This document shows positions 26,606 to 33,239 of a stretch of DNA of 64,000 nucleotides, one piece after another. Both the position numbers and the translations under genes were made by a program. Source of the stretch: Jiangella alba (GTDB taxonomy: Bacteria > Actinomycetota > Actinomycetes > Jiangellales > Jiangellaceae); assembly GCF_900106035.1 (NCBI RefSeq), contig NZ_FNUC01000003.1, positions 2,659,501 through 2,723,500 of the forward strand. Direction: 5' to 3'. The notes below the pieces were generated by a model, which searched no databases, was not told the DNA's origin, and was given only the letters and a program-made list of their open reading frames with translations. The number at the start of each line of letters is the position of its first letter. Position 1 is the first letter of the stretch.

Positions 26606-26781
26606 CGCCACTCCCTGCAGTGGTGGGGACAACGCTGGTTCCATGATCGACCCGGCCACCCGGGATCGCGCAAGCGAAAGTCTCACATTGAGGGACGGCG
26701 CCCCGAGTTTCGTCCGGGTGTGTCGCGGTACGTCACCCCGGCCGGCGGGATCGGCCGACGCGGCTGGGCTGCCGGGTTGTC
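26606..26781. other. Intergenic stretch without a gene
   Basis: This stretch precedes the small membrane gene and leads into the tandem repeats. I see no coding potential with a ribosome site, only a probable 5' region of the minus-strand small gene. Confidence 0.4.
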
Positions 26782-26946
26782 GTGGCGGTAGTCACCCGGC
26801 GCGGGCCGAACCCCAGGCGGCCGGAGCGCCGCACCCGACCCACGCGGCCGGGCACGGCTCGACGGCCGCGGTCACCCCCGGCGGGAGAGCCCGCTCCTCC
26901 CCGACGCCCCACGGGGTCCGCCCCCCGGGGGTCGCGTGGCGGTTGA

Positions 26947-26981
26947 GTGACGCTGGCGCCAACCGTTGGCGCCAGCGTCAC
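26947..26981. repeat. Perfect 17-bp inverted repeat
   Basis: Two 17-nt arms (first arm GTGACGCTGGCGCCAAC) surround one central base. It sits at the copy 1/copy 2 junction of the tandem array. The same palindrome with one mismatch is at 27145-27178. It could be a REP-like sequence or a transcription terminator between minus-strand units. Confidence 0.85.
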
Positions 26982-27101
26982 CCGGCGCGGGCCGAACCCC
27001 AGGCGGCCGCAGCGCCGCACCCGACCCACGCGGCCGGCACGGCACGACGGCCGCGGTCACCCCCGGCGGGAGAGCCCGCTCCTCCCCGACGCCCCAAGGG
27101 T

Positions 27102-27123
27102 CCCCCCCCCCCCCCCCCCCCCC
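27102..27123. repeat. Run of 22 cytosines
   Basis: Inside copy 2 of the tandem array an uninterrupted C22 replaces the mixed sequence (CGGGGTCCGCCCCCCGGGGG) found at the same place in copy 1. It may be true slippage DNA or a sequencing/assembly artefact in a hard GC-rich hairpin region. Confidence 0.8.
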
Positions 27124-27144
27124 GGGGAGTCCCGTGGCGGTTGT

Positions 27145-27178
27145 TGACGCTGGCGCCAACCGTTGGCACCAGCGTCAC
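27145..27178. repeat. Near-perfect long inverted repeat, second copy
   Basis: This is the second copy of the palindrome at 26947-26981, with the right arm reading GTTGGCACCAGCGTCA, one mismatch in the stem. It lies about 75 bp beyond the DegT2 stop and could end transcription of the importer operon. Confidence 0.75.
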
Positions 27179-27253
27179 CCGGCGCGGACCGAACCCCAGG
27201 CGGCCGCAGCGCCGCACCCGACCCACGCGGCCGGCACGGCACGACGGCCGCGA

Positions 27254-28432
27254 TCACCCCCGCGGGAAGGCCCGATCGTCGCCGAACACCCGCTCCGCCG
27301 CGGCGACCACGTGGCCGGCGCCGTCCGGGCCGGCCATCAGCTGCGGCTGGCGCAGCCAGAACACCGTCGCGGCCGCGCCCTCGGCTCCCGGTGCCGGCAG
27401 CGCCCGCACCAGGCCCTGCAGCGGCGCCAGCCCGCCCAGCGGCGGGTAACCGGCGTCGACGGGCACGCCCTCGGCCTCGAGGGCACGGCTCACCCAGTCG
27501 CGGTCGACGCCCGGCGCGGCCCGCAGCATCAGCAGGTGCCGCGAGTCGGCCGTCGTCCCGTCGGGCTGTGGCACCACCGCCACCGGGCGGTCCGCCGCGG
27601 CCAGGCCGGCCGCGACCTGCCGGGCGAACGCGTCGCGCGCGGCCACCTCGTCGTCCAGGCGGTGCAGCCACGGCAGCAGCAGCGCCGCCTGCAGCTCCGT
27701 CATGCGCAGGTTCCAGCCGACCTCGGCGTGGTGGTACCAGGCGCCGTCGCGGACCCGGCCGACGTTGCAGGCCGACCACACGCGCGCGGCGAGGTCGTCG
27801 TCGTCGGTGACGATCAGCCCGCCCTCGCCGGCCGTCATCGCCTTGCTGGACTGGAAGCTGAAGGTGCCCGCCGTGCCGTGCGACCCGACCGGCCGGCCGC
27901 GGTAGGAGGCGCCGTGCGCCTGCGCGCTGTCCTCGATGACGGCCAGGCCGTGCTCGGCGGCCAGCGCCAACAGCTCGTCCAGCGGCGCCGGGCTGCCGGC
28001 GAGGTGGACGGGCATGACGGCGCGGGTCCGCTCGGTCAGCGCGGGCCGGACGGTGCCGGCCGTCAGGTGCAGGTGGCCGGGGTCGACGTCGGCCACCACC
28101 GGCACCGCGCCGAGCAGCAGCACGGCCGTCGCGCAGGCGACGAACGTGTACGCGGGCACGACCACCTCGTCGCCGGGCCGGACGCCGGCCGCGCGCAGCG
28201 CCACGAACAGCGCCAGCGTGCCGTTCGTCAGCACGATGCCGTGCTTCGCGCCGTGCCGGCCGGCGAACTCCGCGGCCAGCTGCTCGCACAGCGGGCCGGA
28301 CGTCGCGCCCCAGTGGCCGCTGTCGACCACCTCCGCCAGCAGCTTGCGCTGCTCGTCCGACGCGGGCGGCGGCCAGGCCGGCCAGGGTGCGGAGCGGACC
28401 GGCGTGCCGCCGTCGATGGCGAGTGTCGTCAT
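27254..28432 (-). CDS. DegT/DnrJ/EryC1/StrS-family aminotransferase, copy 2
   Basis: This 392-aa PLP enzyme is paralogous to the one at 21772-23037, with the same LAIDGGTPVR N-terminus. The PLP Asp is in VIEDSAQAHG (about 168) and the Schiff-base lysine in SSKAMTAGEGG (about 197). It is the last gene of the importer operon and its ATG overlaps the amidohydrolase stop (ATGA). Its two amidohydrolase partners are upstream rather than downstream, so the module is a reordered version of module 1. Two different aminotransferases suggest two related substrates or two steps. The direction of the reaction is not known. Confidence 0.9.
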   Translation of the reverse strand: MTTLAIDGGTPVRSAPWPAWPPPASDEQRKLLAEVVDSGHWGATSGPLCEQLAAEFAGRHGAKHGIVLTNGTLALFVALRAAGVRPGDEVVVPAYTFVACATAVLLLGAVPVVADVDPGHLHLTAGTVRPALTERTRAVMPVHLAGSPAPLDELLALAAEHGLAVIEDSAQAHGASYRGRPVGSHGTAGTFSFQSSKAMTAGEGGLIVTDDDDLAARVWSACNVGRVRDGAWYHHAEVGWNLRMTELQAALLLPWLHRLDDEVAARDAFARQVAAGLAAADRPVAVVPQPDGTTADSRHLLMLRAAPGVDRDWVSRALEAEGVPVDAGYPPLGGLAPLQGLVRALPAPGAEGAAATVFWLRQPQLMAGPDGAGHVVAAAERVFGDDRAFPRG

Positions 28433-29208
28433 GGCGTCTCCTGCAGTGCGGTGGGAAGGCGCCGGCCGAGCAACCGGACGGCGTTGCCGCCCAGCACCAG
28501 CGCACGGTCGGCGTCGGACAAACGGGCCAGCCGCACCCTCCCCAGGCCCGGCCGCGGGTCGAGGAAGCACGCGTCGGTGCCGAACAGCACCCGGTCGGCG
28601 CCGGCGAGGGCGACCATGCGCTCCAGCCAGCGGGTGGTGAGCCGGGAGCCGCAGATCTCCAGGTACAGGTTGGGCGCGGCGGCGGCCAGCCGGGCGGCGC
28701 GGTCGTAGCCGTCCGGCCACAGCCCGGCGTGCCCGACGAGCAGCGCGACGCCGGGGTGGCGGCGGGCCAGCTCGGCGAGGTCGCCGGGGTCGGAGTACGG
28801 CGAGCGGGTCTGCCCGTGCGACAGCACCGGCACCCCGGCCGCGGCGGCCAGCTCGAGCAGCGGCTCGTACCGCGGGTCGGTCGCGGCGCACAGGTGGGTG
28901 TCCGGGTGCAGCTTCAGCCCCCAGACACCGGGCCGGTCCAGCTGGTCGCGCAGCAGCGCGGCGGCGCCGGGCTGGTGCGGGTCGGCGACCAGCCAGACGC
29001 CGAGGCGGTCCGGGTGCCGGTCGGCCTCCGCCAGCGCCAGCTCGTTGCCGGCGACGGCGTCGCGGCCGACGGCCAGCAGGTGCGACACGCCCACCGCGTC
29101 GATGCCGATCGCCGCGTTGGTGTCCAGCAGCCAGGCCGGGTCCGGCTCGGGCACGAAGAAGTCGGCCCACGCGCCGATGTGGCCGTGCATGTCGATGACG
29201 GGGCTCAT
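28429..29208 (-). CDS. Amidohydrolase (COG2159 type), module 2
   Basis: This 259-aa intact amidohydrolase-2 protein has HGH in VIDMHGHIG, KLHPDTH, SHGQTR, VGHAGLW and FGTDAC, giving a full set of metal and catalytic positions. It resembles the module 1 enzyme in N- and C-terminal motifs but differs in the middle, so the two may act on different ring or lactone substrates. The ATG overlaps the stop of the degenerate partner and its stop overlaps the DegT2 start, a tight three-gene coupling. It belongs to the importer transcript. Confidence 0.87.
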   Translation of the reverse strand: MSPVIDMHGHIGAWADFFVPEPDPAWLLDTNAAIGIDAVGVSHLLAVGRDAVAGNELALAEADRHPDRLGVWLVADPHQPGAAALLRDQLDRPGVWGLKLHPDTHLCAATDPRYEPLLELAAAAGVPVLSHGQTRSPYSDPGDLAELARRHPGVALLVGHAGLWPDGYDRAARLAAAAPNLYLEICGSRLTTRWLERMVALAGADRVLFGTDACFLDPRPGLGRVRLARLSDADRALVLGGNAVRLLGRRLPTALQETP

Positions 29209-29927
29209 GACCGCTCCCCCGCCACCAGCGCGTCGAACGACCCGGCCGCGATGAGCTCGACGTCGGCGGCGGGCAGCCGCAGGTGGTCCAGCTGGAACCG
29301 CGGGCCGGCGTCGTCCCACACCGGCGCGCCGGTGCCGAACACCAGCCGGTGCGCCCCGGCGCGGCGGGCCAGCCACTCGACCGCACCGGCCGCGACCAGC
29401 GTGCCGGTCTCGACGGACACGCCCGGGTGGGCGTCCAGCAGCTCCGCCAGCTCGCGCAGCGACCGGTAGCCGGGCGAGAGCACCAGGACCCGCAGCCCCG
29501 GCACCGCCGTCACCAGGGCGCGGACGCGGTCCAGCCCGGTCTCGCCGGCGTCCAGCGCCAGCGGGATGCCGGCCCCGGCCAGTTCATGCCACCAGCCCAT
29601 GGCCACCGGCCCGGTCAGCGCGAACCGGTGCCGCACCGGGCAGGTCCGCACCATCGCCGGCGCCGACGCGACCACGATGCCCGGGTCGCCCGGCCAGCCG
29701 GCCCCGGGCACCGCGGGCAGGACCACCGGGACGGTGACCAGCCGCTCGTGCCGGGCCTCGGCCGGCTGCTCCACGGCGGGGTCGCCGTACAGCCCGCCGC
29801 TCGGCGTGACGGCGGCGCCGTCGATGCCGAGGTGGTCCAGCTCCGCGAGCAGCCCCGCGACGTCCGCCGACGGCACGTGGTCGCCGGGGATCGGGCCGAG
29901 CACCCGGTGGGCGTCGAAGATCCGCAC
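29205..29927 (-). CDS. Degenerate amidohydrolase-like protein, module 2
   Basis: This 240-aa protein starts RIFDAHRVLG, keeping one His of the family HxH but losing the second, and the FGTD position reads FGTGAP, so the catalytic Asp is absent. The fold otherwise follows the amidohydrolase pattern. It parallels the degenerate gene of module 1, which is likewise next to an intact amidohydrolase. The GTG at 29927 lies 7 nt after the permease stop, and its stop overlaps the next start. A non-catalytic subunit is the inferred role; a distinct metal-free activity is an alternative. Confidence 0.72.
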   Translation of the reverse strand: MRIFDAHRVLGPIPGDHVPSADVAGLLAELDHLGIDGAAVTPSGGLYGDPAVEQPAEARHERLVTVPVVLPAVPGAGWPGDPGIVVASAPAMVRTCPVRHRFALTGPVAMGWWHELAGAGIPLALDAGETGLDRVRALVTAVPGLRVLVLSPGYRSLRELAELLDAHPGVSVETGTLVAAGAVEWLARRAGAHRLVFGTGAPVWDDAGPRFQLDHLRLPAADVELIAAGSFDALVAGERS

Positions 29928-29934
29928 CAGGAGC

Positions 29935-30807
29935 TCAGCCCTTCAACCCGGTCGTCGCGATGCTGTTCACCAGGTACCGCTGCAGGACACCGAAGATGAC
30001 CAGGCACGGGACCACGCTGATGGCCGCCGACGCCATGATGCGCGCCCGCGTCACCGTCTCGGCGTTCAGCGTCGACAGCCCGACCGTCAGCGTGCGCATC
30101 TCGTCGGTCTGCGCGATCACCAGCGGCCACAGGAAGTCGTTCCAGTGCCAGAGGAACACGAAGATCCCCAGGGTGGCCAGGACCGGCTTGGTGAGCGGCA
30201 GCACCAGCCGCCAGAACACCGTCCACTCCCCCGCGCCGTCGATCTTCGCCGCGTCGAACAGGTCGTCGGGGAGGTCCTTGATGAACTGCCGCATCAGGAA
30301 CACCGCCTGCGAGTTCGCCAGCGTCGGGACGATCAGCCCCCAGAACGTGTTGACCCCGTCCAGCTTCGACACCAGCACGAACATCGGGATCAGCGTGGCC
30401 TGCGCCGGCACCATCAGCGTCGCCAGGAACGACCACATCAGCGCGTTGCTGCCCGGGAACCGCTTGCGGGCGAACGCGTAGCCCGCCATCGCCGCCGTCA
30501 GCAGGATCACGACGACCGAGACGATGGAGAAGACGAACGAGTTCAGCGTCCAGCGCAGGAACGACGACGCCGACAGCACCGCGGACAGGTTGTCCAGCGT
30601 CACCTCGTCCGGCATCCGCTGCGGGATGGTCTGCGCGCCCTCGGGCGTGATCGCCAGCACGAACACCGCGATGAACGGCACCACGGTGAAGACCGACGCC
30701 AGGATCAGCAGGACGGTCAGCCAGACGTTGGCCGGGGAACGGCGGCGGCCCTTCCTCGTGGGCGGCGGCGTGGTCGCCGTCGCGGGCGGTGCGGTGAGGG
30801 TGGTCAC
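29935..30807 (-). CDS. Carbohydrate ABC transporter permease (MalG type)
   Basis: This 290-aa membrane protein has a Thr/Pro/Arg-rich cytoplasmic N-terminus, six predicted helices and the EAA loop DAAKIDGAGEWTVFWRLVLPL that contacts the ATPase. It is the MalG/UgpE type of CUT1 importers for oligosaccharides and related compounds. The GTG at 30807 overlaps the stop of the MalF-type permease (GTGA). No ATPase gene is in the operon, so a shared MsiK/UgpC-type ATPase elsewhere is expected, as in many actinobacteria. Confidence 0.94.
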   Translation of the reverse strand: MTTLTAPPATATTPPPTRKGRRRSPANVWLTVLLILASVFTVVPFIAVFVLAITPEGAQTIPQRMPDEVTLDNLSAVLSASSFLRWTLNSFVFSIVSVVVILLTAAMAGYAFARKRFPGSNALMWSFLATLMVPAQATLIPMFVLVSKLDGVNTFWGLIVPTLANSQAVFLMRQFIKDLPDDLFDAAKIDGAGEWTVFWRLVLPLTKPVLATLGIFVFLWHWNDFLWPLVIAQTDEMRTLTVGLSTLNAETVTRARIMASAAISVVPCLVIFGVLQRYLVNSIATTGLKG

Positions 30808-31709
30808 GTGTTCTCCCGGTCCAGGACGTAGCGCTGCACCAGCGAGATCGCGAGGACCACGAGGAACAGCATGACGCCGATGGTGGCGGCGTAGCCGAAG
30901 TCGAAGAACTTGAAGCCCTGGTCGTACAGCATGTACACCAGTCCGTACGACGCGCGGGCCGGGCCGCCGCCGGTCATCACGTAGATGGTGTCGAACACCT
31001 GGAACGCCACGATCGTCTCGATGACCACCACGAAGAAGAGCACCGGCTTCAGCAGCGGCAGCGTGATGCGGCGGAACTTCGCCCCCGGGCCGGCGCCGTC
31101 GAGCGTCGCCGCCTCCATGACGTCCTCGGGGATGTTCTTCAACCCGGCCAGCAGGATGAGCATGGAGTACCCGAAGCTCTTCCACACCGACACGACGGCC
31201 AGCGACCCCAGCACCATCGCCTGGTTGCCGGTCAGGAACGGCACCGGCCCGAGGCCGACCTTGTCCAGGGCGCCGTTGAGCAGCCCGTCGGAGTCGTAGA
31301 TCCAGATCCAGATGATGCCGGCCATGACGAACGAGGTCACGTACGGCAGGAACAGCAGCCCGCGGAACAGCCCACGGCCGCGGATGACGTGGTGCAGCAT
31401 CGTGGCCGTGCCCAGCGACACCACCAGCGTCAGCGGCACGTACATCAGCGCGTACATCAGCGTGACGCGCAGGCTGTCGAAGAACAGGTCGTCCTCGATC
31501 AGCCGGCGGTAGTTCTCCGCGCCGATGAAGGAGAAGTCCCCGCTCAGCCGGTAGTCGGTGAAGCTCATCCCGACGGCGCCGAGGCTCGGCACGAACCGGA
31601 AGATCACGAACAGCACGAGCATCGGCAGGACGAAGATCACGCCCCAGCCAGGGTCGCGGACGCGCTGCCGCCACGTCGGGCGAGGCGGGGCCGTGCGTTG
31701 CAACGTCAT
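30804..31709 (-). CDS. Carbohydrate ABC transporter permease (MalF type)
   Basis: This 301-aa inner-membrane subunit of a CUT1 importer has six hydrophobic helices, the first at about residues 23-43, and the EAA loop EAATLDGAGPGAKFRRITLPL. A GAGGAG ribosome site precedes the ATG. It follows the binding-protein gene across a strong hairpin (31731-31759) that should lower its expression relative to the binding protein. It overlaps the MalG-type permease by 4 bp. Confidence 0.95.
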   Translation of the reverse strand: MTLQRTAPPRPTWRQRVRDPGWGVIFVLPMLVLFVIFRFVPSLGAVGMSFTDYRLSGDFSFIGAENYRRLIEDDLFFDSLRVTLMYALMYVPLTLVVSLGTATMLHHVIRGRGLFRGLLFLPYVTSFVMAGIIWIWIYDSDGLLNGALDKVGLGPVPFLTGNQAMVLGSLAVVSVWKSFGYSMLILLAGLKNIPEDVMEAATLDGAGPGAKFRRITLPLLKPVLFFVVVIETIVAFQVFDTIYVMTGGGPARASYGLVYMLYDQGFKFFDFGYAATIGVMLFLVVLAISLVQRYVLDRENT

Positions 31710-31730
31710 TCGGTTCTCCTCGCCCGCCGC

Positions 31731-31759
31731 AGGGCGGCCGCCGGGTCGGCGGCCGCCCT
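31731..31759 (-). terminator. Intercistronic hairpin, likely attenuator
   Basis: A perfect 12-bp stem (AGGGCGGCCGCC and its complement) with a 5-nt loop lies between the binding-protein stop and the first permease start. There is no U-tract. In ABC importer operons such structures cut read-through or stabilise the upstream message, giving more binding protein than permease. Confidence 0.75.
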
Positions 31760-31784
31760 GGTCACGGTGGTGTCGGCCGGGGCG

Positions 31785-33044
31785 TCAGCCGCCACGGGCG
31801 ATCAGGTCACGCGCCTCCGAGGCGGCGTCGGCCAGTGCGTCCTCGGGCGACTTCGAGCCCTGCAGGGCGGCCTGCAGCTGCGCCGACAGCACCGCCATGA
31901 CCTGACGGGAGGTCGGCTCGACCTCGCCCGGGCGAGCGTACTGCAGCGCGTCGCTGAGCGTCGCCAGAGCTTCGTCGCCGGTGGGCGCGTCGACGTCGGT
32001 GCGGGCCGGGAACGTGCCCGCCTCGGCGTTCAGCGCCGCGTTGACGTCCGGGCTCGCGATGAACGACGCCACCTCGTACGCCGCGTCCTCGTCGTCGTTG
32101 ATGCTGGTCAGCGCCAGGACGCCGGGGATGCCGAAGCTCACCTGCTCTTCGCCGCTCAGCGGCGCGCCGACCGTCACGTTCTCGGCGCCGAGGCTGGTGC
32201 GCATGATCTCGATGTCGGGCATCGTGATGGCGTACGTCATGGCCGTCGTGCCCGTGGTCAGCGGCCCGCCGTCGACGAGGTTCGTCTTCGTGGCCGCATC
32301 GGCCGGGAGGCCGCCGGCCTCCTGCAGGTCGAGCAGGAACTGCAGCGCCTCCAGGCCCTCGGCCCCGTCGAAGGCGACGTCGGAGCCGTCCTCGGTGAAG
32401 ATGGTGCCGCCGGCCTGCCACAGCAGCGGGTAGAAGGTGAGGTTCAGCGTCGTCTCCGGCGAACCGGAGTAGTCGAGCACCGAGACCCCGTTCGCCGCCA
32501 GCGCGGGCGCCGCCTCCAGGACGTCGTCCCACGTGGCCGGCGGCTCGGTGATGCCCGCTGCCTGGAACGCGGCCATGTTGTACGCCGTCGTCGTGCTGGT
32601 GTGGTAAATCGGCACGCCGTACAGCTCGTCCTCGAACGTGACGACCTCCAGCGCGCTCGGCAGGTAGGCGTCGCGGTCGTCCTCGACGGCGCCGTCGAGC
32701 GGCTTCAGCCCGCCGCTGACCTGATACTGCAGCGTCTGGTCGGGCGTCAGCAGCACGAGGTCCGGACCCTGGCCGGACGCGATCGCGGTCGCGATCTTCT
32801 CGTCCCGGCCCTCCCACGGCTGCTGTTCGATGGTCAGGTCGATGTCGTCGTGCTCGGCCTCGAAGTCGGCCTCGACCTGGTCCCAGAACGCGATGCTGGC
32901 GTCCTGGTCCGGGATCACCGGGTACATCCACACCGTGATCTCGGACGAGCCACCGCCACCACCGGCCGTGTCGTCATCAGACCCGCCGCACGCGGCCACG
33001 GTCAGCGCGGCTGCCGCCGCGACTGCCACACTACGAACTCGCAC
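31785..33044 (-). CDS. Extracellular solute-binding lipoprotein (CUT1, family 1)
   Basis: This 419-aa high-affinity binding protein has a signal peptide and lipobox TVAACGG (Cys about 19), so it is anchored to the membrane exterior. After a Gly/Ser linker the mature part has the family pattern ITVWMYPV, then GQGPDLVLL and YGVPIYHTSTTTAYN. It starts with GTG at 33044 behind GGAGG and heads the importer/aminotransferase/amidohydrolase operon (33044 to 27254). Its promoter carries one of the shared operators. The ligand is not predictable from sequence; the family binds sugars, oligosaccharides and related polyols. Confidence 0.94.
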   Translation of the reverse strand: MRVRSVAVAAAAALTVAACGGSDDDTAGGGGGSSEITVWMYPVIPDQDASIAFWDQVEADFEAEHDDIDLTIEQQPWEGRDEKIATAIASGQGPDLVLLTPDQTLQYQVSGGLKPLDGAVEDDRDAYLPSALEVVTFEDELYGVPIYHTSTTTAYNMAAFQAAGITEPPATWDDVLEAAPALAANGVSVLDYSGSPETTLNLTFYPLLWQAGGTIFTEDGSDVAFDGAEGLEALQFLLDLQEAGGLPADAATKTNLVDGGPLTTGTTAMTYAITMPDIEIMRTSLGAENVTVGAPLSGEEQVSFGIPGVLALTSINDDEDAAYEVASFIASPDVNAALNAEAGTFPARTDVDAPTGDEALATLSDALQYARPGEVEPTSRQVMAVLSAQLQAALQGSKSPEDALADAASEARDLIARGG

Positions 33045-33075
33045 CGGAATCCTCCTCGCCCAGGAGCCGGCGAAT

Positions 33076-33118
33076 ACCGGCCTGGGCCGAAACTACAGCT
33101 GCCGATGTCAGCCGTCAA
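33076..33118 (-). promoter_or_regulatory. Importer-operon promoter with operator
   Basis: On the minus strand -35 TTGACG (33113-33118) and -10 TAGTTT (33090-33095) are separated by 17 nt. Operator CGGCCTGGGCCG (33078-33089) follows immediately after the -10, covering the expected transcription start. This suggests repression of the binding-protein operon. Confidence 0.7.
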
Positions 33119-33176
33119 GGCACCTCGGCCGACACTCATCAGGTCGAGATTCGATCGATATCCAGCAACCCATAAT

Positions 33177-33212
33177 AACGGCCTTGACCGAATATATCGG
33201 CGTCGCTACGCT
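33177..33212 (+). promoter_or_regulatory. Propeller D promoter with operator
   Basis: Operator CGGCCTTGACCG (33179-33190) contains the -35 TTGACC (33184-33189), and TACGCT (33207-33212) is the -10 after a 17-nt spacer. The promoter drives the D-E pair and is divergent from the importer promoter, with the two operators about 100 bp apart. Confidence 0.7.
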
Positions 33213-33239
33213 GCGGCCATTTCCGCCCAAGGAGGCCGC

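Larger units (their letters stand above)
26782..27253. repeat. Tandem array of about 190-bp repeats, about 2.4 copies
   Basis: A unit starting TCACCCGGCGCGGGCCGAAC recurs at 26792, 26978 and 27176 (the last with one change), so the period is 186-198 bp. The third copy is cut off at the stop of the DegT2 gene. The unit contains CACCCGACCCACGCGGCC and GAGAGCCCGCTCCTCCCCGA. Copies 2 and 3 carry a long palindrome at their junction that copy 1 lacks. No gene is supported here. Confidence 0.85.

Noticed and set aside
27102-27123. C22 run as a phase-variation switch
   Set aside because: It is not in or before a supported coding region in a position to switch a gene, and an assembly artefact is possible.
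31389-33239. Plus-strand frame continuous with the propeller D reading frame, suggesting an N-terminal extension
   Set aside because: The upstream part is antisense to the importer genes, whereas the ATG at 33240 has GGAGG and is followed at once by a typical signal peptide.
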